Assembly (NCBI RefSeq): GCF_900141775.1
Contig: NZ_FSRI01000002.1
Span: forward strand, 146,501 to 210,500
Origin: Salinivibrio sp. ES.052
GTDB taxonomy: Bacteria; Pseudomonadota; Gammaproteobacteria; Enterobacterales; Vibrionaceae
Length of the DNA stretch: 64,000 nt
Direction of reading: 5' to 3'
Shown here: positions 47,022 to 55,880 of the stretch, piece after piece
How positions within the stretch are numbered: position 1 is the first letter of the stretch
Layout: every line of letters begins with the position of its first letter
Notes under the pieces: model-generated
Seen by the model: only the letters and a program-made list of their open reading frames with translations
What the model was told of the DNA's origin: nothing
Database searches by the model: none
Translations under genes and position numbers: made by a program

Positions 47022-47606
47022 GTGTCAGAAGTCAATATTTCAGAAAATGCACAAAGCCACTTTGTGAAGTTGCTTGAGCAGCAGCCCGAGGGCACCAATA
47101 TTCGCGTGTTTGTGGTTAACCCAGGCACGCCAAACGCCGAGTGCGGTGTTTCTTATTGCCCACCCGAAGCGATAGAAAGCAGCGATACCGAACTCAAGTT
47201 CAACGGCTTTTCGGCCTTTGTGGATGAAATGAGCATGCCGTTCTTGGATGAAGCGGAGATCGATTTTGTCACTGATAAAATGGGCTCACAGCTGACGCTG
47301 AAAGCACCGAATGCGAAAATGCGCAAAGTCGCTTCCGATGCACCTTTGATGGAGCGTGTAGATTACGTGATCCAAAGCCAAGTGAACCCGCAACTTGCCA
47401 GCCACGGCGGCCATGTCAATCTGATTGAAATCACCGATGACGCCATTGCTATTCTGCAATTCGGTGGCGGTTGCAATGGTTGTTCCATGGTGGATGTCAC
47501 CCTAAAAGAAGGGATTGAGAAGCAGTTGCTGGCTGAGTTCAGCGGCGAGCTACACGGCGTGCGCGATGTCACCGAACATGCTCGCGGTGACCATTCTTAT
47601 TTTTAA
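47022..47606 (+). CDS. nfuA: Fe-S biogenesis protein NfuA
   Basis: Carrier that holds and delivers [4Fe-4S] clusters. The N-terminal degenerate A-type domain (residues ~1-95, [20 protein letters not shown], lacking the usual three Cys set) is fused to the C-terminal NifU domain with the cluster-binding CxxC in [23 protein letters not shown] 47022 gives 194 residues (E. coli 191); longer in-frame starts upstream have no homology. A strong terminator follows. Confidence 0.95.
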   Translation: MSEVNISENAQSHFVKLLEQQPEGTNIRVFVVNPGTPNAECGVSYCPPEAIESSDTELKFNGFSAFVDEMSMPFLDEAEIDFVTDKMGSQLTLKAPNAKMRKVASDAPLMERVDYVIQSQVNPQLASHGGHVNLIEITDDAIAILQFGGGCNGCSMVDVTLKEGIEKQLLAEFSGELHGVRDVTEHARGDHSYF

Positions 47607-47653
47607 TCCCCATTTCAGCCCCCTACTTCATGGGGTCTAATCACGTACAAAAG

Positions 47654-47678
47654 ACAGGCTCTTCAGCCTGTTTTTTTT
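47654..47678 (+). terminator. Rho-independent terminator after nfuA
   Basis: ACAGGCT-CTTC-AGCCTGT with eight T directly after, about 48 bp past the nfuA stop. Confidence 0.92.
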
Positions 47679-47692
47679 GCGGCATCAGTGCA

Positions 47693-49024
47693 TCACCTGA
47701 AAAAGCTATCCCGCCGCCAGTGGTAAACAAAGCACACCGCGAGACTTAGCCCTCTTAGCGCCATAAAGGTGAGCATCGCTAACCAAAGCGCATGGTTCCC
47801 CCATCCTTGCGCCAACCACCATGTGGCAAAAAAACCGGCGGTGGCGACAAACATCCCATTGCGCATGTCTTTCCCCCGCGTGGCACCAATAAAAATACCA
47901 TCGAGTAAAAAGCACCATACCGAGATTAATGGCATGGCCACCAGCCAAGGCAAATAACGGGACGCTTCTTGCCGTACCGCCTCAATATCAGATATCAGCG
48001 CGATAATATATCCACCGGCAACGCCAAAAATAACGGTGATCAGGGCGCATATCATCACAGACCAAAACGTACTGCCTATTAGTGACACCAACAGTTCAGA
48101 CTTGCTCTGCGCACCAATCGCTTTACCGACCATGGCCTCCATCGCATAGGCAAAGCCGTCCATGGCAAAGGAAATCAGCATCAGAAAGCTCATTAAGACC
48201 GCATTGGCGGCCACAATGTCGTCACCCAGCGTGGCCCCTTGGAACGTCATAAAGGTAAACGCCAGCTGCAAACTAAGGCTGCGTAGAAAAATGTCCCGGT
48301 TGAGCTTAAGCAAGCGGCTCATCCCAGTCAGCCCGCGCTCAAACACCGACCGTACGGTCGGTAACTGGCGGGATTGCCAGATACCTTTGACAAAATAGAG
48401 CCCCAGCATGAGCCCCATATAATCGGCGACCACACTCGCCGCCGCGGCCCCTTCGACTTTCATGTCGAGACCGACTACAAACAGCAAATCAAGGACAATA
48501 TTAGCGCTATTGATCATGATCAGCAGCCACATCGGCTGACGCGCATTTTGCGCCCCCAGCAGCCACCCCATGATCACCAAGTTCATCAAGGTCGCCGGCG
48601 CGCTAAAGATCCGAATGGAGACATACTGGCTAGCGTAGTGTTTGACCTCGGCACTGGCATCACTCAAGTGCATCACCCCCTTTAAAATGGGCACATGCAG
48701 TGCGATTAATAACACAGCCAGTAGACCCGCCAAGGTCGCGCCACGCACGAAGGTGGCCGCCAACTCACGGTTATCACTCGCGCCATAGGCTTGCGCGGTA
48801 AACCCGGTGGTGGCCATACGCAAAAAGCCCAACAGCCAAAAGGTGACATTAATCATGGTGCTGCCAACCGCTACGCCACCTAAATACCACGCATGCTCTA
48901 AATGGCCGATCACCGCGGCATCGACCAGTCCCAGCAAGGGGACGGTAATATTGGAGATCACCATGGGTAAAGCCAGCGATAAAACGCGCCAGTGAAGCTC
49001 ACGCTGGGTTAAAGACTGCCACAT
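47693..49024 (-). CDS. dinF: MATE family transporter DinF
   Basis: A 443-residue, 12-helix efflux protein. It aligns closely with E. coli DinF: LALPMVISNITVPLLGLVDAAVIGHL, YLGGVAVGSTMIN, RMATTGFTAQAYGA, MGWLLGAQNARQPMWLLIMINSANIVLDLLFVVGL, LNRDIFLRSLSLQL and CFLLDGIFIGATRGKDMRN. In E. coli dinF is co-transcribed with lexA; here lexA lies 9 kb away and no CTG-N10-CAG box is visible upstream. A 19-bp palindrome (49057-49075) is upstream instead. DinF is linked to oxidative stress and bile-salt tolerance in E. coli. Confidence 0.92.
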   Translation of the reverse strand: MWQSLTQRELHWRVLSLALPMVISNITVPLLGLVDAAVIGHLEHAWYLGGVAVGSTMINVTFWLLGFLRMATTGFTAQAYGASDNRELAATFVRGATLAGLLAVLLIALHVPILKGVMHLSDASAEVKHYASQYVSIRIFSAPATLMNLVIMGWLLGAQNARQPMWLLIMINSANIVLDLLFVVGLDMKVEGAAAASVVADYMGLMLGLYFVKGIWQSRQLPTVRSVFERGLTGMSRLLKLNRDIFLRSLSLQLAFTFMTFQGATLGDDIVAANAVLMSFLMLISFAMDGFAYAMEAMVGKAIGAQSKSELLVSLIGSTFWSVMICALITVIFGVAGGYIIALISDIEAVRQEASRYLPWLVAMPLISVWCFLLDGIFIGATRGKDMRNGMFVATAGFFATWWLAQGWGNHALWLAMLTFMALRGLSLAVCFVYHWRRDSFFR

Positions 49025-49056
49025 ACTGCCTCATTCTAAAGTTTGAATTACACTCA

Positions 49057-49075
49057 ATACGTCATGATGACGTAT
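49057..49075. promoter_or_regulatory. 19-bp perfect palindrome upstream of dinF
   Basis: ATACGTCATGATGACGTAT has 9-bp arms around one central base, 33 bp before the dinF start. It looks like the operator of a dimeric TetR/MarR-type regulator; the regulator is not identified. Confidence 0.6.
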
Positions 49076-49241
49076 CGTTTTTGACAAAGCGCACGATTGC
49101 GTCGACAAGCGGCGTGATAGGCGGTAGCCCTTATCGGTGCAGCAGTGTACCATTACGGCAATCTAATCGACGAGCGGCAGCCTCACTGCGCCAGTTGCAC
49201 TGGGTCAACTGCGCTCATCACTGAATGAATAAGGAATGGTT

Positions 49242-49490
49242 ATGCGTGTGTTTTTTGCCTGTGTGTTGGTAGTATTGCTAGCGGGCTGCTCGAAAGTCAC
49301 CAAGCAAAACTATGATCAAATCGAAGTGGGCATGAGCTATGACGTGGTCGTGAGCCACATTGGCGAGCCAAGCCAATGCGACGACACCATGGGTTTGACT
49401 CACTGTGTGTGGGGCGGCGATGGCAAACACATCAAAGTCTCGTTTGTCGCAGACAAAGCCACGGTACTGTCGGCACAAGGGCTAAAGTAG
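49242..49490 (+). CDS. Small lipoprotein, BamE/DUF3862-like
   Basis: An 82-residue protein with a lipoprotein signal (MRVFFACVLVVLLAGC, cleavage before the Cys of LAGC, residue 16). The mature part reads VTKQNYDQIEVGMSYDVVVSHIGEPSQCDD, the pattern of small two-layer alpha/beta lipoproteins related to BamE and DUF3862, followed by a Cys that could pair with C in THCVWGG. ATG 49242 has AGGA six bases upstream; ATG 49236 overlaps that site. Residue after the lipid Cys is Ser, favouring the outer membrane. Convergent with cyoE (4-bp gap). Function unknown. Confidence 0.82.
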   Translation: MRVFFACVLVVLLAGCSKVTKQNYDQIEVGMSYDVVVSHIGEPSQCDDTMGLTHCVWGGDGKHIKVSFVADKATVLSAQGLK

Positions 49491-49494
49491 TCCC

Positions 49495-50397
49495 TCAATA
49501 GCGCAACGCGTGGTCGGCAAGGAGCACCACAAAGGTCGCGAAGATATGCCATATCGAGAACTTAAAGGTCTGCCACGCGATGCCTTTTTGCGACTGGGTT
49601 TTCAGTCGCCAGGCGTAGCCGACAAAGACCAGATTTAACGTGGTCGCGCCTACCAGATACAGCCAACCACTCATCCCGGTCAGCCAAGGAAAAATGCCTA
49701 CGACCACCAGCAATAAGGTGTAAAGCAGAACCATGGTCTGGGTAAAACCGACCCCATGGGTGACCGGCAGCATCGGCACATCGGCTTTGGCATAATCCTG
49801 ACGACGATGAATCGCCAACGCCCAAAAGTGAGGCGGCGTCCAGGTAAAAATAATCATCACCAACAGCAGCGCATGCGCGTGTAGCTCCCCTGTCACCGCG
49901 GTCCAGCCTAGCAGAGGAGGCATTGCACCGGCCAAACCGCCAATCACGATGTTTTGCGGGGTCGCGGGTTTAAGCCACTGGGTATACACCAACGCATACC
50001 CAACCAGGCTAGCAAACGTTAGCCACGCGGTGAGCGGATTCAGCCACCAGCAGGCAATGAATCCCATCACCATCAGTATCACCGCAAAGGCCAACGCGGC
50101 GCCTTGACTGACTCGCCCCTCGGCAACGGGACGATGGCGGGTGCGCTGCATTTTCGTATCAATTTTCCAATCGATAACGTGATTAAACACCGCCGCCGCG
50201 CTGGCTTGCGCACCAATCCCCAACAAACCCACCAGCACGGCCCACCATGGCGGCCAGCCGGGCGTGGCTAAACACATCCCCACCAACGCGGTGAGCAGCA
50301 GCATGGCGACCACACGCGGCTTAGTCAGCTCATAATAATCTCGCCAACGGGCGCCAACAGGCGTCGAAACACTAACGGTACGTTGAAACTGTGCCAT
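49495..50397 (-). CDS. cyoE: Protoheme IX farnesyltransferase (heme O synthase)
   Basis: UbiA-family membrane prenyltransferase that adds a farnesyl group to heme B, the first step toward heme A. 300 residues, nine helices. The first Asp-rich motif is NHVIDWKIDTKMQRTRHRP and the second is IHRRQDYAKADVPMLPV. ATG 50397 has AAGGAG upstream. Its start overlaps the end of ctaA by 26 bp. Last gene of the oxidase assembly group; ctaA then oxidises heme O to heme A. Confidence 0.95.
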   Translation of the reverse strand: MAQFQRTVSVSTPVGARWRDYYELTKPRVVAMLLLTALVGMCLATPGWPPWWAVLVGLLGIGAQASAAAVFNHVIDWKIDTKMQRTRHRPVAEGRVSQGAALAFAVILMVMGFIACWWLNPLTAWLTFASLVGYALVYTQWLKPATPQNIVIGGLAGAMPPLLGWTAVTGELHAHALLLVMIIFTWTPPHFWALAIHRRQDYAKADVPMLPVTHGVGFTQTMVLLYTLLLVVVGIFPWLTGMSGWLYLVGATTLNLVFVGYAWRLKTQSQKGIAWQTFKFSIWHIFATFVVLLADHALRY

Positions 50398-51394
50398 CAC
50401 AGGCTCCTTGTCGGGTCGACGGTGAAAGACATAAGAATCGGGTAAGCAATAATGTAGCCAATAGCGACAATCCACCGATGTTATGCGCCACCGCCACACT
50501 CAGCGGCAGTAGCGCGACCACATTGGTCACTCCCAAGGTAATTTGAATCGCCAACACGCCACTCACCGTCATTGCCAGCGCCCGCGCTCCGGCCAGCCAC
50601 AGCATCCATGCCCAAGCGAGCACTAATGCGGTGACCACCATGGCGCCAAGACGGTGGGAGGCATGGATGGTCACCCGCTCGGCATGGTTCAGCACACCAA
50701 ACTGATAGGTGTCGCTTAGCGGACTGACAGGATGAAAGGCGGAAGGGGTGAAAAGCTGCCACCAAGGGCTTTCGCAGATAGGTAGCTGGGTGCACACAGT
50801 GGCGGCATAGTTGGCGGAGGTCCAACCGCCGAGCCCGATTTGAACAATCACCGCCACCAAAGCTAAAGTGCCCACTCGGCGCGCGGATGACGACATTGCA
50901 ATCACCGGCAACCGGCATGCGCCTGTCGCCACCGTCAGCCAAACCAGCAAGCATACGGTGGTGAAACCACCGAGTAAGTGCGCCATCACCACCACCGGCA
51001 TTAAACTTAAGGTCACCGTCCACATTCCTAGGGCGGCTTGCGCGATGACTACCACACTGAGCAAGGTGGTCAGTGGTCGTAAAGCCTGATAGTCAGGACG
51101 TCGCCAGCTGATCCAGGCCAACGCAAAAATCGCCAGCCCGAGGGTGCCGGCCACGTAGCGGTGCAGCATTTCATTCCACGCTTTATTGATATCAATGGGC
51201 GCATCTGGGAAACGCGACATGGCGACCGATTGCGCGTTTTCACTGGCGGGCACCGCCAAATGACCATAACATCCGGGCCAGTCTGGGCAGCCGAGCCCCG
51301 CTTCAGTGAGGCGGGTAAACGCGCCGAGTCCGACCACCAGCACGGCCAATATCAGTGTCGATAAGACGGCGAGTTGGTAGCGACGCGTTGCCAT
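50372..51394 (-). CDS. ctaA: Heme A synthase CtaA (COX15)
   Basis: Eight-helix membrane oxygenase converting heme O to heme A. 340 residues. Visible: RLTEAGLGCPDWPGCYG (conserved loop with Cys pair), EMLHRYVAGTLG and VMAHLLGG (heme-ligand His of the first half), SANYAATVCTQLPICE (second Cys pair), TIHASHRLGAM and VAHNIGGLS (second half His ligands). Overlaps cyoE by 26 bp and lies 2 bp after the unknown gene upstream, so tightly coupled. Confidence 0.95.
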   Translation of the reverse strand: MATRRYQLAVLSTLILAVLVVGLGAFTRLTEAGLGCPDWPGCYGHLAVPASENAQSVAMSRFPDAPIDINKAWNEMLHRYVAGTLGLAIFALAWISWRRPDYQALRPLTTLLSVVVIAQAALGMWTVTLSLMPVVVMAHLLGGFTTVCLLVWLTVATGACRLPVIAMSSSARRVGTLALVAVIVQIGLGGWTSANYAATVCTQLPICESPWWQLFTPSAFHPVSPLSDTYQFGVLNHAERVTIHASHRLGAMVVTALVLAWAWMLWLAGARALAMTVSGVLAIQITLGVTNVVALLPLSVAVAHNIGGLSLLATLLLTRFLCLSPSTRQGACDGTVSTYR

Positions 51395-51396
51395 AA

Positions 51397-51918
51397 TCAG
51401 CCTACCTTAGACAATTTGAGAAGCCGTTTGAGATCGCGTAATAAGCCTTTGCCTTGCGCCACCCACTGCGTTTTATCGTCACTGACTGGGTACGCCAGAA
51501 CCACATTATTCATCGGATCGCTAAGATAAATGGTGTTTTTATCAAACGCTTGTTTCTGCCATGCCTGCGCCTGCTCCGTCGTCAGGGTTTGCCATGTCAG
51601 TACCTCCGGCACTTTCGGGGTGGAGCTTGTCAGTGCCACGCTACTGACCCGATCGCGCTCTTTACCGACCGCAATTGGAATTTGTGTTAACTGAAACAGC
51701 GCTTGTTCACACACCGAGTCACACTGCTCTGGCACTCGGTATATTAACCGCCACTGACCTTCTTTTGGCAGCCAATTCAAGGTCGCCGGCTCAGTGAGAA
51801 ACTGTCCGTAATTGGTGACCCCTTTTTCATACCAACTTTGCTCCAACACCAATTTCGCCACCACCACGGGCAGGACAAAGATGCCAATCAAAGCCACGAG
51901 CGTCATGCGTCCTTTCAC
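51397..51918 (-). CDS. Hypothetical oxidase-cluster membrane protein with CxxxC motif
   Basis: A 173-residue protein with an N-terminal helix (TLVALIGIFVLPVVVAKLVL, ~5-24) and a periplasmic domain. VPEQCDSVCEQALFQL (~residue 63) has a CxxxC like the copper site of Sco/SenC proteins, and the region (WRLIYRVPEQCDSVCE) resembles the start of a thioredoxin-like Sco fold. The DxxxH metal His downstream is not visible. GTG 51918 has GAGGG upstream and overlaps the surf1 stop by 4 bp. Found between surf1 and ctaA, so an oxidase-assembly role is likely but unproven. Confidence 0.8.
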   Translation of the reverse strand: MKGRMTLVALIGIFVLPVVVAKLVLEQSWYEKGVTNYGQFLTEPATLNWLPKEGQWRLIYRVPEQCDSVCEQALFQLTQIPIAVGKERDRVSSVALTSSTPKVPEVLTWQTLTTEQAQAWQKQAFDKNTIYLSDPMNNVVLAYPVSDDKTQWVAQGKGLLRDLKRLLKLSKVG

Positions 51919-52640
51919 ACCGCTTCCCTCTGTTTAGTTTTGTACCACCAGATGCCCGCGCCAATACTGACCGCGAGCGCCATTAACGCCCACTGCAAGG
52001 CATAGCCATAATGTTTCACTGGCGGCATCACCACCGGCTGCCACACCGGCGTCACCCCCGCTTGCGCCAAGGCATCTCGGCTCGGCGTGGTCACATCCAC
52101 CAGTTTTTCGGCCCGTATCAACCACTGCGCCTCCAGCGCGGGCATTTGGGCCTTAAGTGCTTGTAAGTCAATGCGCTGCACCCAAGCGGGCCACTTATGC
52201 GATGCCGTTTCTTTCTTGAGTACCACCCGCTTTGATGGTGTATCAATAAAGCCAGACAGCTGATAGCGCGATGCCAACGCGGGCACCGCCGGTAAGGTGC
52301 GCAGCGCAGGGGCGGCCATCCAGCCCAATTCCACCAGCCACCATCGCGATGGTTGCTGGCTCGGAATAAAGGGAAGGAAAAGACGGTAACCCACTTGGCC
52401 TTGGTGGGTTTGATTGTCGAGCCACACAGCAAACTCAGGGCGAAACTGGCCGTCCATCGCCAGGTATTGCCCTTTTTGCACCGAACCTGAGAGTGAGCGT
52501 GGTGCTTGGTTGGTGTCAAACTGTGCCAGATGTTGGGCTTTTTGCTCACCACGCGTCCATTGCCAATGGCTTAACTTGACGAGCAGCAAGACCACAACCA
52601 CAGTCAATATCAGAAACCCCATTCGCCGTCCTTGTTTCAT
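51915..52640 (-). CDS. SURF1 family cytochrome oxidase assembly protein
   Basis: A 241-residue protein with helices at both ends (FLILTVVVVLLLVKLSHWQW and YALQWALMALAVSIGAGIWWY) and a periplasmic domain between. SURF1 hallmarks: WQWTRGEQKAQHL, GQF (MDGQFRPEFAVWLDNQTHQGQVGYRLFLPF), and a C-terminal HYGYALQWALMA. Helps insert heme A into subunit I. Divergent from the small DUF2909 gene (27 bp gap); overlaps the CxxxC protein by 4 bp. Confidence 0.92.
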   Translation of the reverse strand: MKQGRRMGFLILTVVVVLLLVKLSHWQWTRGEQKAQHLAQFDTNQAPRSLSGSVQKGQYLAMDGQFRPEFAVWLDNQTHQGQVGYRLFLPFIPSQQPSRWWLVELGWMAAPALRTLPAVPALASRYQLSGFIDTPSKRVVLKKETASHKWPAWVQRIDLQALKAQMPALEAQWLIRAEKLVDVTTPSRDALAQAGVTPVWQPVVMPPVKHYGYALQWALMALAVSIGAGIWWYKTKQREAV

Positions 52641-52667
52641 GATTACCTATTGCGCTAAGGAGCGCTT

Positions 52668-52874
52668 ATGTTGGTCAAAGCCATTCTGATTTGTTTACTG
52701 ATTTTTATTCTGTTTAATCTCTTCCGTGCCTTGCCCGTGCTACTAAAAGGCGATAGCGCTGTGCCTTTGTCGCGTTATCTCGGTCGGCGTGTGCTGTTTT
52801 CCGTGGTTGTCTTCGTGTTATTGCTGATTGCGCTATCCATGGGCTGGATTGCCCCCAACCCGCGCCCTTACTGA
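52668..52874 (+). CDS. DUF2909 twin-transmembrane protein
   Basis: A 68-residue protein with two hydrophobic helices (MLVKAILICLLIFILFNLFRAL and VLFSVVVFVLLLIALSMGW) and a short loop KGDSAVPLSRYLGRRV. This matches the DUF2909 family, commonly found beside surf1 in oxidase clusters of Vibrio and Shewanella. AAGGAG lies 6 bp before the ATG. It is the only plus-strand gene inside the oxidase cluster and its stop is 1 bp from the ctaE stop. Role unknown, likely in oxidase biogenesis. Confidence 0.85.
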   Translation: MLVKAILICLLIFILFNLFRALPVLLKGDSAVPLSRYLGRRVLFSVVVFVLLLIALSMGWIAPNPRPY

Positions 52875-52875
52875 G

Positions 52876-53742
52876 CTACAAGATATACACAAAGACAAAT
52901 AAGCATAACCAGACCACATCGACAAAGTGCCAATACCAGGCACTGGCTTGAAAGCCAAAGTGATGTTCAGGGCTAAAATGCCCACGCATCACACGCAGCC
53001 ACACCACCAACAGCATAATGGTGCCCAAGGTCACGTGTAGACCATGAAAGCCGGTTAATAAATAGAAGGTATTGCCGTACACCCCGGAGTCGAGACGAAG
53101 GTTCATTTCTTGATAAGCGTGCACATACTCTTCACCTTGAAAGAACATAAACACCGCCCCAAGCAGCACCGTTACCAGTAAAAAGCCTTTCAATCGCTCA
53201 CGTTGATTTTTTTCAATCGCGGTATGGGCAATATGGAGTGTGACCGATGAGGTGAGTAGGATCAGTGTGTTAAGTAAGGGCAGTCCCATTGCCGGCATCG
53301 CAGTGGTTTCAATTCCTCCAGGCGTGAGGGTCAACGGCCACTGGGCGACAAAATCTGGCCACAGCACCGCCGCGGTCATCGCGTTATTGCTCGCACCCCC
53401 CAGCCAAGGGACGGCGATAAAGCGGGCATAGAACAGGGCCCCGAAAAAAGCGCCAAAAAACATCACCTCAGAGAAAATAAACCAGCTCATTCCTTGGCGA
53501 AAAGAACGATCCATTTGTGCCGAGTACAAGCCTTGCATGGATTCGCGGATCACGTCGCGAAACCAACCGGTGAGCATAATCAGAATAAGTACGGTGCCCA
53601 CCAGCAACAGCCAAGGGCCGTTGCCACCAAATAAGCCCCCCACGGTCGCCCCCGCGCCCGCGGCGATTAAAAACAGCGCCACAGCACCCACAATCGGCCA
53701 AATACTTGCCGCTGGGACATAATAACGTTCAGGCGTTGCCAT
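52876..53742 (-). CDS. ctaE: Cytochrome c oxidase subunit III
   Basis: Seven-helix core subunit, 288 residues. Typical blocks: MSWFIFSEVMFFGAFFGALFYARF (Glu in helix 3), TLILLTSSVTLHIAHTAI, EYVHAYQEMNLRLDSGVYGNTFYLLTGFHGLHVTLGTIML, and FGFQASAWYWHFVDVVWLCLFVFVYIL. Follows ctaG by 10 bp. Together with ctaC and ctaD it forms the heme-copper oxidase that reduces O2 with electrons from cytochrome c. Confidence 0.96.
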   Translation of the reverse strand: MATPERYYVPAASIWPIVGAVALFLIAAGAGATVGGLFGGNGPWLLLVGTVLILIMLTGWFRDVIRESMQGLYSAQMDRSFRQGMSWFIFSEVMFFGAFFGALFYARFIAVPWLGGASNNAMTAAVLWPDFVAQWPLTLTPGGIETTAMPAMGLPLLNTLILLTSSVTLHIAHTAIEKNQRERLKGFLLVTVLLGAVFMFFQGEEYVHAYQEMNLRLDSGVYGNTFYLLTGFHGLHVTLGTIMLLVVWLRVMRGHFSPEHHFGFQASAWYWHFVDVVWLCLFVFVYIL

Positions 53743-53752
53743 GAGCGCCTCC

Positions 53753-54280
53753 TTATTCTTTGGCGCTGGCGGTCACATCAAACAATGTGTACGCCAGCGT
53801 TAAGTGGTTAATATCATCCGGCAACTCGGGATCCACGTAAAAGATCAGCGGCAAGGATGCATCCTCGCCACGCGGCAGTGGCTGACGGTTAAAACAAAAA
53901 CACTCAATTTTATTGAAATACTGCGCCGCCAATCCCGGCGATACGGACGGCACAGCTTGCCCTACCGTGTCATAGCGCGCGTTATTGGTCGCAAGGTAGT
54001 TGATGGTATGGGTCTCACCAGGGTGCACTTGCATCTGGTTGACCTGCGGCTCAAACGTCCAACGCATCCCCGGGTTGGTATAGGCAATAAATTCAACCGT
54101 CACCAACCGACTTTCATCAATGCCCGCACTGGATGCCGCTGCCTCGTTATCGGTTTTGCCGTTGATCCCAGTGACGTCACAAAACACGTCGTACAACGGC
54201 ACCAAGGCAAACGCAAAACCAAACATACCCACCGCGAGTAGCAGTAAGCGGCGAACGGAACGGGCCGACTTAGTGGCCAT
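53753..54280 (-). CDS. ctaG: Cytochrome c oxidase assembly protein CtaG (Cox11)
   Basis: Membrane-anchored copper chaperone that delivers CuB to subunit I, 175 residues. One N-terminal helix (LLLAVGMFGFAFALVPLYDVFCDVTG), then an immunoglobulin-like domain with the copper motif IECFCFNRQPL and PLIFYVDPELP. The family-conserved Cys in the C-D-V-T-G segment is present. Start overlaps the ctaD stop by 11 bp. Confidence 0.95.
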   Translation of the reverse strand: MATKSARSVRRLLLLAVGMFGFAFALVPLYDVFCDVTGINGKTDNEAAASSAGIDESRLVTVEFIAYTNPGMRWTFEPQVNQMQVHPGETHTINYLATNNARYDTVGQAVPSVSPGLAAQYFNKIECFCFNRQPLPRGEDASLPLIFYVDPELPDDINHLTLAYTLFDVTASAKE

Positions 54281-55874
54281 GGCGCAGCTCCTCTAGATCA
54301 GGCGGTATCTCGAAGGTGTGATACGGTGCCGGTGAAGGCACGGTCCACTCTAAACCCTCGGCGCCATCCCACGGTTTAGCCGCGGCTGGCGCGCCACCAC
54401 GTGCGCACTTAACCACCACGACCAAGAAGATGAGTTGCGACAGGCCAAAGGCAAAGCCACCGATGCTGACAATGGCGTTCACATCCGCAAACTGCAGGGC
54501 ATAATCGGGGATCCGGCGCGGCATCCCCGCGAGCCCCAGAAAGTGCATGGGGAAGAAGAGCACGTTTACCGAAATCACCGAGCACCAAAAGTGCCACTTG
54601 GCCAAGGTTTCATTAAACATATGACCCGTCCACTTGGGGAGCCAGTAATAAGCTGCGGCCATAATCGAGAACACCGCGCCCGAGACCAGTACATAGTGGA
54701 AATGTGCGACCACAAAATAAGTATCGTGATACTGAAAATCGACCGGCGTAATGGCCAGCATCAAGCCAGAAAACCCGCCGATGGTGAACAGCACAATAAA
54801 GGCAATCGCAAATAACATGGGCACTTCAAAAGTCAGCGCCCCGCGCCACATGGTGGCAACCCAGTTAAAGACCTTGACCCCAGTCGGCACCGAGATCAGC
54901 ATGGTACAGAACATAAAGAACAACTCGGCAAATACCGGCATGCCGGTGGTGAACATATGGTGCGCCCACACCAAAAAGCTCAAGCCGGCAATCGAGGCGG
55001 TGGCATACACCATCGAGCTATAGCCGAACAGGCGCTTGCGTGAAAATGCCGGTACGATTGCCGAGATAATGCCAAAGCTGGGCAAAATCATGATGTAGAC
55101 CTCGGGGTGACCAAAGAACCAGAAAATATGCTGGAACATCACCGGGTCGCCGCCCCCCGCAGCATCAAAAAAGCTGGTGCCAAAGTACTTATCGGTGAGC
55201 ACCATGGTAGCGGCCCCTGCTAATACCGGCATCACCGCAATCAGCAAAAAGGCGGTGATCAGCCAAGTCCAGACAAACAGCGGCATTTTCATGTAAGTCA
55301 TGCCTGGCGCGCGCATATTGGTGATGGTGACAATCACATTGATGGCGCCCATAATCGAGCTGATGCCCATGATATGCAGGGCAAACACAAACAAACCGGT
55401 ACTGTCTGGGCTATAAGTGGTCGACAGCGGCGCGTAAAACGTCCAGCCAAAATTAGGGCCGCCGCCTTCCATAAACAACGAACCAATAAGCAGTAAGAAC
55501 GCGAACGGCAGGATCCAAAAGCTCCAGTTATTCATCCGTGGCAGCGCCATGTCCGGCGCCCCTATCATCATCGGCACCATCCAGTTAGCCAAACCGGTAA
55601 ACGCGGGCATCACCGCACCAAACACCATGATCAAACCGTGCACTGTGGTCATTTGGTTGAAAAAATTAGGCTCAACCAGTTGTAGGCCGGGTTGGAAGAG
55701 CTCGGCGCGGATCACCATCGCCATCGCCCCACCCAATAAAAACATGGTGAAGCTGAAAATCAGATACATGGAGCCAATATCTTTATGGTTGGTGGTCAAC
55801 ACCCAACGCATGATCCCGCGTGGTTTATGGTGGTGATCATCATGAACGGTATCTGGGGTAGTATCTGTCATCAC
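54270..55874 (-). CDS. ctaD: Cytochrome c oxidase subunit I
   Basis: Catalytic subunit, 534 residues, twelve helices. Heme and copper ligands are visible: MTTVHGLIMVF (low-spin heme His), WFFGHPEVYIMILPSFG (CuB His cross-linked to Tyr, proton channel), VWAHHMFTTGMP (two CuB His), and YYVVAHFHYVLVSGA-like segment (DTYFVVAHFHYVLVSGAVF, heme a3 and a ligands). The EVYIMILP glutamate region is of the A1 (proton-pumping, E in helix VI) type. Follows ctaC by 6 bp. Confidence 0.97.
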   Translation of the reverse strand: MMTDTTPDTVHDDHHHKPRGIMRWVLTTNHKDIGSMYLIFSFTMFLLGGAMAMVIRAELFQPGLQLVEPNFFNQMTTVHGLIMVFGAVMPAFTGLANWMVPMMIGAPDMALPRMNNWSFWILPFAFLLLIGSLFMEGGGPNFGWTFYAPLSTTYSPDSTGLFVFALHIMGISSIMGAINVIVTITNMRAPGMTYMKMPLFVWTWLITAFLLIAVMPVLAGAATMVLTDKYFGTSFFDAAGGGDPVMFQHIFWFFGHPEVYIMILPSFGIISAIVPAFSRKRLFGYSSMVYATASIAGLSFLVWAHHMFTTGMPVFAELFFMFCTMLISVPTGVKVFNWVATMWRGALTFEVPMLFAIAFIVLFTIGGFSGLMLAITPVDFQYHDTYFVVAHFHYVLVSGAVFSIMAAAYYWLPKWTGHMFNETLAKWHFWCSVISVNVLFFPMHFLGLAGMPRRIPDYALQFADVNAIVSIGGFAFGLSQLIFLVVVVKCARGGAPAAAKPWDGAEGLEWTVPSPAPYHTFEIPPDLEELRHGH

Positions 55875-55880
55875 GCGCTC

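Noticed and set aside
49025-49120. Possible LexA box upstream of dinF
   Set aside because: No CTG-N10-CAG spacing was found in this stretch; CTGCCTCATTCTAAAG lacks the right half.
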